Assembly (NCBI GenBank): GCA_026545225.1
Contig: CM048845.1
Location: forward strand, 83,169,033 to 83,233,032
Length of the DNA: 64,000 nucleotides
Source of the DNA: Cornus controversa
Taxonomy: Eukaryota; Streptophyta; Magnoliopsida; Cornales; Cornaceae
Reading direction: 5' to 3'
Shown here: in pieces, positions 1 through 12,613 of the stretch
Numbering within the stretch: position 1 is the stretch's first letter
How the letters are laid out: each line of letters opens with the position of its first letter
Made by a program: the position numbers and the translations under genes
The notes under the pieces: model-generated
What the model saw: the letters and a program-made list of their open reading frames with translations, nothing else
Told to the model about the DNA's origin: nothing
Databases searched by the model: none

Positions 1-1030
1 TTCATCATATCCATCATTCTCCATTAACATTCATACATACATAGAATTTTAAAGAAAAACCAACTCGTCATCTCATTATCTAACATTCAACATATTCATA
101 CAGATTCTCAAGTAAGAAGAAACGACGTAATAGGTCTAACTTTTCATATATATGTCAAATGTACTAAGTCCATATCTCAAACGTGCCAAATAACAAAATA
201 ACTAGAAAAGAGGGTTCAATGACCCCACATTCATCTCATGGTTGATCACCCTCAAGAATTTTCTTGCCATGTCCTGAAAATGTTAATGTAGGGGATAAGC
301 AAATTCAACAACTCAAAATAATATATTGTGCAATCCATTTAAGTTTACATTTCATATAATTGCATAAAAGTAGAATCAATGCATAATTTAGTTACGTGTC
401 ATGCTTCTTAGCATTCTAGTTAAAGCTATACGTTTGTTTCCATGACATACTCATCAAAAACGTTTAGCAACACAATCCATAACATACTTCATTGCACAAT
501 ACATCATATCTATAACATTTGATATAACTGAATTTATCCATAATTCCACTTATCTCACATAAGTCACATTACTTCACATAATTCACCACAAAAATACTTT
601 GTACTTGGAATTGAACTCACACTCACACCACACACCCAAGATATGTATCGAAGTCCCACATCTTAATTCCTTTGGCTATTTTAGGCTGCTAACCCGTCTG
701 GTCACCATCCACTTGCGCAAGGTAAAGGACTTTCAACCACAAAGAGAATGTTTCCCCCTTCTATTTTCTATGAGTCATTCTTGAGTATTCATTACAAACA
801 CAAAATATTTCATGTTTTTACATGTACATTCGCACATTAAATGCATTGCACTCAATACATGCCCTATGTCCATTCTAGCATATTATTCAACAATTCACAA
901 TGTCACAAGTATTCATTTAACTCCCAAACTCAAGCTTTTCAATAAACTCACCAAAAATTTCACATATGCAATATATATATATATATATCAATTTGCACAA
1001 TTAAGCAATTCATGCATTCAATAACATCCC
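1..1030 (-). repeat. LTR-retroelement fragment, minus orientation
   Basis: The reverse complement of this stretch aligns along its length with 3150-4250. A clear anchor is the segment around 290-460 read on the minus strand, which matches 3720-3900, including a shared string about agaatgct..gaagcatgacac. The two copies are diverged and inverted, so they are two old insertions of one repeat family rather than one palindrome. No open reading frame of note is present. I infer LTR or untranslated retroelement sequence because the plus-strand partner leads into LTR-like ends. The left boundary lies outside the window. Confidence 0.55.
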
Positions 1031-2929
1031 TCAACCATTTCCAATTCAATAAGACATATATCATTAATTAAATTTCACAATTAATCTATAAAATCTCATA
1101 TAATCATATATAACATATATACATCTATTTTATGCTAAAAACATGAAATTAAATTTGAAATATAAGACACAACACACACACCCTACCCCAATAACTATAA
1201 TTTCAAGCTATTCCTTACTTCACTCAAAAGTTTAAATTTCTCTAAAATCACTTCCAGACCAATCAAACTCGAGCCCTCGTCGTGTGGATTGTTTCTTCCT
1301 TCTTCAACGAACTCAAATTCCCACCCAAAGTCTCTCTAAATCGATGAAAAATGAAAGAAGGAGAAGTTTCTATATATATGGATAAATCTAATATTGCTCA
1401 TAGCTGATGCATTTGTGAAATAAGGGCTGGGCACTCTCTCTTTCTATTTATAGAAAAATGACCTACTCTTATTTACGACAATGTCATTACTTTTTCCTAA
1501 ACCTTCCCGGACTCGTTTTCGGAGTTCCGTAACTCGTTTGAATTGTGAAGCATGATTTAAGTTTAATGCATTCTTTTTTATATATGCATTTCTTGTGAAT
1601 AAACATGGTATATGTTGGATGATACATGTAACGTAGTGACGTGCATTCATATCGGTCGTGTCGGGTTGACACTTAGGTGGGTTGGGGTATCTCTACTGAG
1701 CCACAGTGGTGCTTACTCCTTTATTCTAAACTCTTTTACAAATAAAGCACCGATGACGGATGAGACTTGAGTGTCCAAGTAGAGCTCTCTGTAGCATTTT
1801 GATACATTTTGGATATTGTGTACCTTGTAGTTATCTATGCCGGCTTGTGACACGGTAATTATCTAGTTGTAGTCATAGTAGAATTTGTTACATTTTGAAC
1901 CTTATGCATGAATTCTTGTAATGACTATAAACTTGAAAAAATATATGGATGGTATGTACCTTTTGAGAAAAGTGTATGTGTTAGAGATGTATGGCACCAT
2001 AGGACCATTTTCCTCTTGAGTTATGACTTCTTGTATGGATAATTATGAGTTAATAGAGTATGGGATGTATGTATGCATAAGTTGTTGAATAAAGATGGTA
2101 AGAAAAAAATCATGGAATTACATTTCAATTGTGAGATGCATGTTATGTGGATATACTTGATGGCCATTAAGGCATTAGTGTAGCCATTGGGGGGGCACAT
2201 GCCCAGAAGTGTCCATTTTTGAGTTCAAGGTGTGAATAAAATTTTATGTATAGAAGGAGAATTGTATTAGTTTCAATTTGATAGGTCATGGGCCTTGTTT
2301 AAATTTAAATTGAGTAAGATATGCATGTTTTAGTGCAAGAGTTGGTACTCTGACCTAAGCCCGTTGATTTGTGTATAATCCAAGTCATGAGTTGAATTAT
2401 TAGGTTATTCTAATTGGGTTGAAAAGCAGACATGTTGAGGATGATCCATGCCAAATTTCAGTTCAAATGGACTTATGATTTGTGAGATATTTGAATTTGA
2501 AGTTAAGTGGAAAATTGGCTAAGTACAGGTTGTAGAATTTTAGTTTCAATATTTACAGAGCTCGATCGCTTTTCACAGCGCTCGATCACCCTTGTAAAAG
2601 ATTCAGAGGCTTAGTCTCGGGAGTGAAAGCGCTCGATCTCTTTATTTAAAGCGCTCGAGCTCTTTTACAGCATGCATTGACAAAATTCTGCCCAACTTCT
2701 AACGGGAATATCTTCTTCGTTTCAAATCAAAATTAAACGATTCTTTTTTTTTAAATTGAATATTTTTGAAATCTCTTTTCAATGGTTCCATTTTCAGGCC
2801 ATGACTAGAAACTTACCAGGAGTTTCATATCCATAGTTGCAAGATAGAACAAATTTGAAGGGTTGTATGGCTGAGGCCCACTAGGAATAGTTGGTGTTGA
2901 GTTATATATGCATACATATACATGGGTAT
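1031..2929. other. Gene-free repeat-like stretch
   Basis: No coding potential was found. The sequence reads as old retroelement material. Around 2560-2670 a short motif of the type cgctcgatc recurs about four times, which looks like LTR-internal sequence. The family was not identified. Confidence 0.35.
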
Positions 2930-3147
2930 GTATGGGTATGTATGTGATTAAGTTTCTGTGGTAAATAGAGGTTTATATGCTCATTAGAGCTTAATGGATG
3001 GATTCACCCTCGGTTTCTCGAAAGTTGGGAAATAGGGCGTGACAGCATAGTATCAGAGCATAGTACCTTATAGAGGGTAAAAAGGGTCCATTGGGACTAA
3101 TGGACGGGTTAACCTCTGGTTCCCAAGAATCGGGGAATCGGGACATT
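2930..3147 (+). repeat. Two LTR-like 3' ends with a primer-binding-site-like motif
   Basis: Two related blocks lie in series: one reads as a taatggatggattcaccctc segment ending in gtgaca (about 3043), the other as a tggacgggttaacctctgg segment ending in gggacattaca (about 3147). A third version ends at about 7240. After the first comes tagtatcagagca (3048-3060), which differs at one base from tggtatcagagc, the usual plant LTR-element primer-binding site for initiator tRNA-Met. The blocks are probably LTR 3' ends of a gypsy-type family. No matching full element is visible. Confidence 0.4.
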
Positions 3148-4374
3148 ACAAATTGCATGAATTATTAATGTATGCTTTATTTTGAGTATGTTGCATATGT
3201 GAGATTTTGGTGAAATGTTGAAAACTTAGTTTTGGGGGTTAAATGTATGCATGTTTCTATATGAATTCTTACATGACATACTAGGAATGAACATAGGACG
3301 TGAGATAAATGCAATGTATCGAGACTTGTGAATATATATGCAAAACAGGACGTGTTTTGTGTGTGTGGAGTGTTATCTCGGAAATGGCTCATAAACAAAG
3401 TAGATGGAGAACATATCTTCTAAGGTTGAAATTCCTCAAACTTATGCAAGAGGGTTGGTTACTAGTGGGTTAGTATCCCAAAAATAACTAGAATATGGGG
3501 AATGTGATTTCGGCACATATCCGGATTGTGTGTATAAGTGTGATTCCAATTCTGAGAGCATTTTGAGTCTTAAGTGTAATAATGTGACTTAAGTGGATTT
3601 TATATCTGATATCATTGTATCATATGTTATAGATATAATAAGTTTGTGTGTTGAAGCATGTTTGTGAATATTGTGGTTGTCAAGTAATTTTGATGTATAC
3701 GCCATGTGATGTGAAAGTTTCGACTTTTGACTAGAATGCTAGGAAGCATGACACATAGCTAGGCTATTCATGTTGAATTGTGTTATACAATGATATTAAA
3801 TGTGGACTTGAATGGATTTCACAACGTATTACATTAAGCCGTTGAAATTGCTCATCCGCCTACATTAACACTTTTAAGGCATGGCAAGGAGGTTGTTGAT
3901 GGTGAGCAACCGTAAGTTGAATTTAGAGTTAGGAGATCTCTCTTTTGAGTTATTTTTGTGTTATGCATGTCCGAGATGTGGACTTGGTGCATTTAGAAAT
4001 ATATGAGGAGTTTTAAGTTTTTGAATCATTGCATATAGGTGTATGTGCCTCAAATTTCGAATTTGCACTATGTATGATTCAAGCATATTATGTATGAATG
4101 TCGTTTTCATGACTAAGTTAATGTCTACACATGCTATGGATATTGTGGAGATGATGTTTAAGTTTTATAAATGTATGTTTATGATGAGTAGAGAGATTAG
4201 TTCAAAGATGAACATTTGCTAGATTATGAACACTTAGATATTTTTGTAGATCTTCAAGTTGAAGTATTTCGATGCATTATAACCCTCTTTACGATGCATC
4301 GAAATACCCAAGACAATGTATCATAATTTTTGGTGAGATTTGAGTTAAATAAATAGAACTTTTCGCATGATATT

Positions 4375-6947
4375 TGTGAGTTGCGCGGTGCGGACGCGGT
4401 TGCGAAAACTATTTTAGAACCTAGAAGGGGGTGAATAGGATCACTTGCTCGTTTGCTTAATTTTTAATTAATTCAATTTTAAGTCCAATTAATCAAACAA
4501 TTAAAGCAAACAAATAAATAAAGTGTAAGTAAAGAAAAGAATGCACCAGATATACGTGGAAACCCAAGGTGGGAAAAACCATGGAGGGAGACAGCATGTC
4601 TCAGGAAACCAATTCACTATGATAAAGCAAAGTACAACAGACTCTGTCTTAGTCTCACACTCCTCTTCACTCTTTTTCAAGGATCTGATGCAGAACACCT
4701 CAGGCTTATGATTGCGATAACATGTCCAACTGCTGTAGACTTCCGGTTAACGTCACCACCCTTACAGAAAGGTTGCTGGAAGAACCAAAATACTCAGCAA
4801 GTATTTCATTCCCTTCGTAGTGCAATCTGATTACCTTTCTTCTTCAGCAAGCAAGCAAACGAAGAACCATCAATCCAATGTTCTAATTAGCAAATAGAAT
4901 TGATGCAGTCTCTAAGCAGCTAATCAGAAGTAGAACACCATCCTAAAAATCACTCGTGCAGTATGGATGTGTGTTCTTAAAAATATATAAACCCTAATTA
5001 TAATGTATATATTTTCTCTCTCTAAAAATAATATTCTAGGGCCTCTTTTGTAGAGAAAATATGAATACATATATATAGGCAAGGAAGTCCTAATTCTACT
5101 TGGAAAAGAAGTTGAATACCAAAATAGAACTTTCCTAGAAGTTTCAAACCCCAATAGGAATCAGAATCTTCGTAAAAATCTATTTCTTATTTGGAACAGG
5201 CTAAGTGGGACCGGTGCCAAATAAATAGGACCGGTGGAACTTTTTGAAAACCTACAGAAACTAAACTGCCGAGAAAAGTTGGACCGGTCCTGAATATTGG
5301 GGACCGGTCCTACTTTCAAAAACCCTAAATTTTGCATTTAAACCCTGATTTTTCAAAATAGGCTCAGAACTAAAAAGTGCAGAGTGTCCTCACCATACTT
5401 ACCTGTACTATATGGTGTTCTAATGATTCGTGTGTGAGTGTGACTCAAAAAGTATATCAATTAAAAATTTTCACACTTCGCAATAGAACGAATTCCTTAC
5501 AGAATAGGGCTATCGAAAGGGGTATCGTACCTCAGGGACTGTGGTCTGATTGAGTTGAATTGTTAGGACTAATTCTAATTAAATTTAAAAGAAATAAATT
5601 CTGATTTTTAATTCTAAATTAACTAAGATAAGTCTAGGGTAATTGATTTCACCACTAACTTCACAATCAATGGTCAATCGAACTAACTATGGGGCATCAT
5701 ATCATGCATAAGTGGTGTCGGTGGTTACAAGCTCACCTCCATCCGTCAAGAAGATAACATATGATTAAGGCTAAGTCATGGACTATCTTCGATTGGCATG
5801 GGCCATCTGCCTAACTACTCTAATCTAAGGTGCAGTATGGTTCATCTTCTCTAGGCATAATTCATCAAAACTTTTAATGATATATTCAGTGAAAATAATT
5901 GTGTAATAATCACTCTCATGATCACAGAAAACAAGAGGGACGAGTTCAATAACAATAATCAAATATCTAAGACAAGATAAGAAATCATTGAAACTGAATT
6001 TATAAGACTTTAATTGCTCAATTCTATAATAAGAATCCTCTAAATTACACAATCTATGAATGAATACAAAAATCCTCAATAATTAGAACAATCAAACCAG
6101 TGATGTTTAGTTAGGGCTCCATCAAAACCCTGGTGGCTGAACTAGCCGCTCATGATACGCCTTGTTCTCCAATGATTCTCTACTCCAAAAGCTCTTCAAA
6201 GCTGCTTCCAAGCCTTTCCCATACAGCCCCAATTTGTCACTTTAAATACCCAAGAGAATACATCAAAGTCTTAATCCAATTAGGAATAAATTAGGGTTTC
6301 CCGCAGCACTAATCAGGTGGATTTTTCCTGCTGACTTCAGCTCAACTTTTGACCCACTAGAAGTCCGATTTACGAAATTTTTGTGAAATACAAAAGTGTG
6401 CAGAATCAAATTTCGTTCAATCCTATGCGTGAATTAAGTCATTTTGAGGCTCAGAAATAACAATTCTGGTCCGTTTTCCAAAACGGGATTAAGAATATAT
6501 TATGCTCAGATTTGGGCTTCAGGCCCGAAACCTTCTTAAGCAGCTGTAATTCTCTTGGACCTCTTCCTTGGGCTGATTTGAGTTAAAATATGGAGTTCAA
6601 TGGATCCCTTTGATGTAGGCTTCATCTAACCATCTTGCATGTCATCTTTAAAAGCTCAAAATCATGGTTTTAACTGAAATAATTATTAAGGTCCTGAAAA
6701 TACAGAAAACACTAAAACGAAGTAAAATCACAAAATAATCTATCACTAAGAGAATAAAATACATAAGTTAAGAGGTTAGAATGCGTAACATTCAACGCCT
6801 ATCATCTAACTGATTCATCGGCTTCCATGCACTTGAGTGTCAGCTCAAAGATGTCGATGATCGATACAAAGAATAATCCAAAAATTACAACTCGATCAAT
6901 CAAGTTTTGATCATCAAAATATGTCAATTACAAATTTTTATCTCACA
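4375..6947. mobile_element. Solo LTR B (TGTGAG...CTCACA), interrupted
   Basis: The element begins TGTGAG and ends CTCACA, a 6-bp inverted terminus of the LTR TG...CA type. It is flanked by the 5-bp direct repeat atatt (4370-4374 and 6948-6952), the length expected of an LTR-integrase target duplication. Removing the nested element at 5424-6804 and its 5-bp duplication leaves about 1.19 kb without coding capacity, fitting a solo LTR. The interior holds gaccggtcc-type repeats near 5210-5310. The family was not recognised. An AT-rich 5-mer alone is weak evidence, but together with the termini it is good. Confidence 0.65.
5424..6804. mobile_element. Solo LTR C nested inside LTR B
   Basis: This 1381-bp element starts TGATTCG and ends CCTATCA (TGAT/ATCA inverted ends). 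It is flanked by a perfect 5-bp duplication, tctaa (5419-5423 and 6805-6809). No gag or pol reading frame is present, so it is a solo LTR left by unequal recombination. It lies wholly within LTR B and must be younger than it. Orientation was not established; the minus-strand start TGATAGGCG would also be acceptable for an LTR. Confidence 0.7.
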
Positions 6948-7648
6948 ATATTACGCAACATCTACGATGCATCATAAATTACGATGCATCAAAATCAACA
7001 TTACGAAGTATCATAATGCATAGCTGGTTGGACATTTTAGAGTTGTTGGGATAGGTATGAGAGGTCATGTGTGAAACCCATTGAGATAAATTGTTTTAAA
7101 ATTGTGAATATGTAATAATGTGTACATGATGATTTTCCGCAATGATTAGTGTAGGGACGGTCCATTAGGACTTAGGGGACGGAATCACCCTTGAGTTCTT
7201 GTACTGTTTTGGAAACAAGAATTTCAGGGTGTGACATCTAAGGTTGCTTCCTTTCACTATTGGCTTGATTATGAGAAAATAAAATTAGGGATGTTACTCA
7301 AACTGATTGTGCATATCCTGAGTTTTAAGATACAAACTAGGGATGCCACTCAATCTATAAGGAGATGATGTTTCACATTCTTGAATAAAGATCGACGTTT
7401 GTAGGTAACATCTACAATACCTGGCGTAGAGTTTATTTTATAGAGCATACTAGAAAATTATTACAGAGATCACAACAAAATAAAGTAACAAAGTTTTATA
7501 TAGCAGACCAAAAAATTATTACAGAGATCACAACAAAATAAAATAACAAAGTTGTGTTTTCATTGGCAATCCATATAAGCATCAAGCCAAGACAGAAAAG
7601 ACGAGAGATCATATTGCAGATTGACAACATTCATTTGTAGCACTGTTC

Positions 7649-8578
7649 TCACAGCTTTGAAAGCAATCCCTTCTTAATGCTAGACTCAGGCTCAATTGTT
7701 CCCCTAGACAGCTGCTTTTGGAACTTCACTTTGGCTTTGAAAAGGGTTGAATGTATCTCATCAAAATGCGGTCTTGTTGCATTCTTGGTATCCTCGATCC
7801 ACTGTAGAACTTTTTTATGTGGACCTAATATTCGACTGCAATCCTTCTCATCCAAAACCTAAATTAATCCATCAGAAAAGTTTTTAATGAGATACTACAG
7901 TTGTTTCATGAACACTTGGATTCTCTTAATTAATGAACTTCTAAATTGCAGTGAAGAGAGGTTCCTACCACGACAATGCTTTTAATGCCAACTGAAACAT
8001 AAAGTGGTTGGGGTAATGGAATCAATACTATAAATAGGTAAGTTTCTGTTTAACAAGAAACACAACTGGATATCAGGGTTTGCCTTCTTCACCACATGCT
8101 GGCATCAGAGAGAAGTACAAGGGAAAAGGAACGATAAGAATGAGTTCAAAGGAAAGGGACTGTTAGTTGATCAGTCAGTCGGACATTCATGAAATAACTC
8201 TCTTCAAACATGAAGATATGTTCTTCCATAGATATGTGTATTCTTTCTCTGACATCGGTACTTTTGAAGCTTACAATCTGATCAAGAGGGGAGCTCTAAC
8301 TGTACATGAATACTTCGGTCTTTTATTCAAAAAAAATATAGATGACAACATTAATAAATTGTATGCAAATACCTCTAGTTCCATAATTTCACACACTAAG
8401 CTAAGATCTGCTATGGATGGTTGAAAGCTTCCAAGCAAAAACCGACCATTCCCCTTCAGCCAAATGGATTCAATCGTTGTAAGAGATGCAGACAAAAGTT
8501 TTTCACCTTCAGCAGCTGCTTGTGGACTAAATGGAAGGCCAAGTGCAGGTGCTAGTACAGTATTTCGAACAAATGTAG
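7649..8578 (-). pseudogene. 5'-truncated GSTT copy (last two exons only)
   Basis: Two exons match exons 6 and 7 of the complete gene at 19583-24670: exon 6 at 8578-8373 (206 bp) and exon 7 at 7858-7649 (210 bp, including the stop). Both have correct AG/GT borders and no internal stop, and the last residues are again SKL, a peroxisomal type-1 signal. They encode the C-terminal helical domain from the ATFVR segment onward. The N-terminal thioredoxin-fold exons that bind glutathione are absent upstream, where sequence similarity to the parent ends. I therefore call it a truncated duplicate, although the retained exons show little decay. Confidence 0.85.
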
Positions 8579-8699
8579 CTGAAAAGTGAAAAAAAAAAAA
8601 AAAAGGAAGAAAAAGAGAAGGGTATCAACCAAGAAAGCCATAACCCATTAAAAGGTGCAAAAGAGAAAAGGAATTGTTATATAAAATAATAATGATGCA

Positions 8700-9050
8700 A
8701 TAATACTCGCTGTCGTCATCATCGTTGCCTTTATTTTAAACAAATGAGCTCAGCTACATGAATTCTCTTTTTCTATTCTATTCTCTTACATGTCATGTCT
8801 TCTCTTATATTTAATTTTTTAAAGTCATTTATAATTACTTCATCCCAAGTTTGTTTTGGTCGGCCTCATTATATCTTAACATCTATGTAAACTAATCTTC
8901 CTTTTCTCACTGGCGCATCTAGGGATCTATGTTGAACGTGTCCATACCATCTAAGCTTGTTTTCTCTTATTATGTCACTAATAGATATTATTCCTAATGT
9001 CTCCCTTGTACTTGTACTATTTTATATAATAATTGTACCATAGGGGGTTG
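8700..9050 (-). mobile_element. LINE 3' fragment in the duplicated GSTT intron
   Basis: Read on the minus strand, this has the look of the 3' end of a plant L1-like LINE. It resembles the LINE at 41413-43061, which shares the gaatgggatcggc/acatgaattctc block next to a tcgtcatcatc-type tail. The same fragment is at about 20635-20965. Only the distal end of ORF2 remains. A possible degenerate target duplication (atataa..ataat) flanks it, but I do not rely on it. Confidence 0.55.
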
Positions 9051-9289
9051 TAGAGAGGGGCACCATAACTAAGAAATGGGTGAACACTATATACAAAGGT
9101 GTGGATACGAACTAATTTATAGAACCTGAATTTTTTCACAACCAACCCCACAATTCACCTGCAAATGATCACCTCTCATCAAACATGATTATGTATGACC
9201 TAGAAAGGGTGCCATGTGCGATGGAGAGTGATCAACTCTCCATTCCACACTAACCATGACCATGTGTGGTGGGCGGTGGCATTAGCATT

Positions 9290-11915
9290 ATCTTATTGTT
9301 ACTCTTGTGTTTGAAAAAATTGTTTTCAAAAAATTACAAAAGATAGCTCTACAAATAATTTTTTTTGTAACTGAATTTTTAAAAAATAATTTTCATAAAA
9401 CTTACAACAAAATAATTTTTTTTGTACAACTTTTTGGATTTTCATTTATCTGAAACATAAAACTGTTTTTAAAAAATTAAACTAAACTGATTCTAAATAT
9501 TTACTTTTGATGCCTCATAAAATATTTTTTGGCAAAAAGGTCAAAAAAAATTCATGTGCTTTTAAAAAGGTGCAAGAAATTTCCATGTGTGTTTTTTTTT
9601 TAATCATATCACACCTTCACATTTGCAAAAGTGAGCAATTTATCTCCACTTGCACATATTATATTTTTCTATGACTATTTTACCCTTTCTATTATTAAAA
9701 AAATAGGAGGTTTTTTTCCCCAAAAAAAAATATATCCTGAAATAATTTTGGAGGAAAAATACTAAATATGAATAATAACTTAATAAAAAATTTTGAGAGA
9801 AGAGAGGTTTTTTTTATATTAAGTTATATCAATTTGCGAAAAAAAATAAAAATGCACAATTACATAATAAAAAATTTTGAATTTTTTTTTGTTTTCCAAA
9901 AAATTTTCCATTAGAAAGAGAGAGAATTTATGAAAATAAAATAATTTTTGAAAAAAAAATTTGGAAATTATTATTATTGTGCGTATTTAGTTTTTTTTCT
10001 AGAAACAATTTTCAAAATTTTTTTCCCCGAAAAAAACTCACAGGGGGGGTTTTTGGCCCTTTTGCCAATATTTTTCATATGAAATTTTTTATAAAAAAAT
10101 ATTTTTCTTTTTTTTTTATATTTAAAAGGTATGTAAACATTTGTTTTACTGTATGTATAGCTTGTTAAATGAGTATACATATGACTATAAATATGTACAA
10201 GTGTATATAAATATTATAGCATATTAAATTGGTATCTATATGAGAGTAAATCCATATATACAAGTGTATATGCATTAATATATAATAAACTGTAAATTCG
10301 TACAACTTTTGAATAAACTGTTTTCATATTAAAGATAGTGTAGACTGTGGGTATGAAAGTACATGCCCTCAGTGGAGCATTATTATCAACCACAAAGTAA
10401 TATCACCCTCACAAATCCTATTTTTTGTGTGTGTGTGTGCGTCTATATATATATATATATATATATTATTTTAAGAATTGATATCTTTGTTTATAGATCA
10501 AAGATCCATTGCACCCTTTGAAATTCGGCTCTTAGTTTGGTGTTGCACTACAAGTTGGACTATGCACTGAAATGGGTTTTGGCATTGATGATCTTTAATA
10601 TATTTATTGTTTTGTTTGTGCAATTCGTTTGGTTTTGTTTGTAGTATGACTTTTTAAAAATCCTAATTGAATAAAAAAAAAATCTGAGAAGAGAAAGAGA
10701 AAAGAGGAGTGTACCTTGAGATGGAGAAACGTTGTTCGTATTCTGTAGAAGAAAAAAAAAAGTCCACCAAAATCTGTAGGGAAAATGTTGAATTTTTTAT
10801 GGGCTTCGGTATTTATAACTTCCACTCTCAAATCCACTAAGATCCATAACAATTCACCACTTAATGAAATCCTTCAAAATCTATGACTTTTTGAATATAC
10901 CTAAACTTTTGTAGACTTTTTTAAAATCATAATTGAATACCGCCAGATTTGTGTGGACTCTTTGAAAGTTTATAAAAATCTCGATTGAATATTGTCAGAT
11001 TTGTATGAACTCTTTAAAAGTCTATACAAGTCTGGATTGAATACACCCATATTTTTAAAATCTTTTTAAATCCTAATTGAATACACCATCCTTAAGACTT
11101 TTAAGATTTTTTTCTATTTTACTCCTAAATCAATACATCCTAAAAGATAGAAGTAAATTTTTGTAATTAAAAATTTATTCAAGAATTGATATATAATATG
11201 TCTTTTATATATATTCCTTTAAGTTTTAGTTACTTAATAAGTTTAAATAATAATTAAATAAATGTAATTCAGTTCAAAAATTCTTGTATAGAATATACGA
11301 TTTTAGTACTAAAAATTAATTATTTCATAAAGAACTAATAAAATATATATTTTTTCTTTTTATGTCTAATTTTGTAAGGGTACATATGAAAGTTTGAGTC
11401 TAAATTTTTTATCTCTAGTATAAAAAATATATAATTTAGTAAGGGTATAGATGAAAGATTTAGTAATTTAGGACTTAAATAAAAAAAAGAAACTCAAAAG
11501 TAAGACTTATTGATCCTAAACAGAATTTGTTAATAATCATTTGTCTTTCAATAAGAAAAGCAAAACTTGGTGGTAATTTTCTCTAACATTTTCTTACTAT
11601 ATGAACTTATAAATTTGTCAATCAATTTTTGTTATATATGACAATTATTGAGATAAACATTCTAACAAGAAATTTTATTATTGACGGTCTTTTTAGACAA
11701 TAAAGCTCAGTTTGGATTGCGTGATTTGGAGTGAGTTGGAGGGAAAGAAAAGAAATGATAGTGCGATGGGTCTGGGCTAAGTAGTATTTTTATAATTTCG
11801 AAACTATCCTCAATAATTAAAAAGTTAAAATTGTTATTCCACTCATGTCTCATCTGATAACACTTGAGTAAGGTTCATTGTGGTTCAGTTTCATTAGTCA
11901 CACAATAAGGAGAGC
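9290..11915. other. AT-rich intergenic stretch with a degenerate tandem array
   Basis: No gene was found. Long A and T runs dominate 9300-10130. A (TG)n(TA)n microsatellite lies at about 10427-10466. At 10900-11090 a unit of roughly 53 bp, built on aattgaatac plus agatttgt, repeats three to four times with drift. Apparent short reading frames in this AT-rich sequence look fortuitous. Confidence 0.5.
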
Positions 11916-11921
11916 TCTACA

Positions 11922-12175
11922 ATGAGTTCTCTTCTCATCCAAGGAGAGTTTCACAGTGAGCTTCTCATGATCTCAAGATCTGGCCTTTGCTCAAACAAGG
12001 TATGAATCATTCACTTCTTTCTTAGTTTCATTTCAATCTATGAATATACACACACATGGATAAAACTCTATTTAATTGTTAGATGTTCTTTGTTTCATCT
12101 CAATCTAAGATAATCAAATCAAAAAATGGAAATCTTCAGAGTTTTAGGGTTTGTGTTTTTTTGAATCACACACAC

Positions 12176-12213
<38 letters not shown>

Positions 12214-12613
12214 AAGTCTTGTTTAATTAATAGCCTTAGGATCTAATCCTAATACTACAATTAAAAGTAAGTAGACTACTTTATACTCGTTAAGGAGCTG
12301 TTGAATTGTATATATATACACACATATACACACACACATGGATAAAACTTTGTTGAATCGAAAATGGGTTTGTGTTCTTTTGAATCCTCATAGTTTGCAT
12401 TAGTGTTTATATTTTAAGTTGTTTGCCTTTTCTTTTTCTCCAACCATTTTCTGTTTGCATTGATTAGAGGAACATACTTGCTTGAGAGGTGTTACTGAAA
12501 CTCTTAAAGAGAAAAATAAACTTCATAAAACGTTCAACAATCTTTATAAGAAGTGCAACCAAAAGGAAAAATATCAAGAAGAAATCTTTAATAAGTTGGC
12601 GCAATTGGAATAG
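11922..12613 (+). CDS. Possible small two-exon gene or fragment, coiled-coil (doubtful)
   Basis: Two coding-like pieces can be read. The first is a 26-codon frame at 11922-11999 that starts with ATG and ends at a good donor (aag|gtatga). The second, after an acceptor-like gattag at 12472-12477, is a 45-codon open frame to a TAG at 12611-12613. It is rich in Lys, Glu and Gln with Leu/Ile spacing (TLKEKNKLHK...), which suggests a coiled coil. The phases of the two pieces do not join cleanly as drawn, so an exon may be missing or the pieces may be unrelated. No family was recognised. This could be a decayed fragment. Confidence 0.2.
12180..12211. repeat. (TA)n microsatellite
   Basis: A run of alternating TA about 32 bp long. 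Similar runs occur at about 12993-13018 and 16059-16093. Confidence 0.9.

Larger units (their letters stand above)
3150..7240 (+). mobile_element. Outer LTR-type element, split by nested LTRs
   Basis: The left part (3150-4369) is the plus-strand partner of the inverted copy at 1-1030. The right part (6953-7240) ends in a block like those at 3043 and 3147, closing with gtgtgaca. Between them sits a complete nested insertion (4375-6947) with its own target duplication. Both sides of the insertion carry a gatgcatc-type short repeat (about 4265-4305 and 6970-7000), consistent with one interrupted element. It has no coding capacity, so it is a solo LTR or non-autonomous derivative. The outer boundaries are approximate. 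Confidence 0.4.
7345..9285. repeat. Segmental duplication, copy 1 (partner 19360-21240)
   Basis: About 1.9 kb aligns nearly end to end with 19360-21240. It includes two GSTT exons, the intron between them and a LINE 3' fragment in the next intron. Divergence is low, with scattered substitutions and small indels. Homology fails to the right of about 9285, so the five upstream GSTT exons were not included or have been lost. The LINE remnant occurs at the same place in both copies, so it predates the duplication. Confidence 0.85.
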
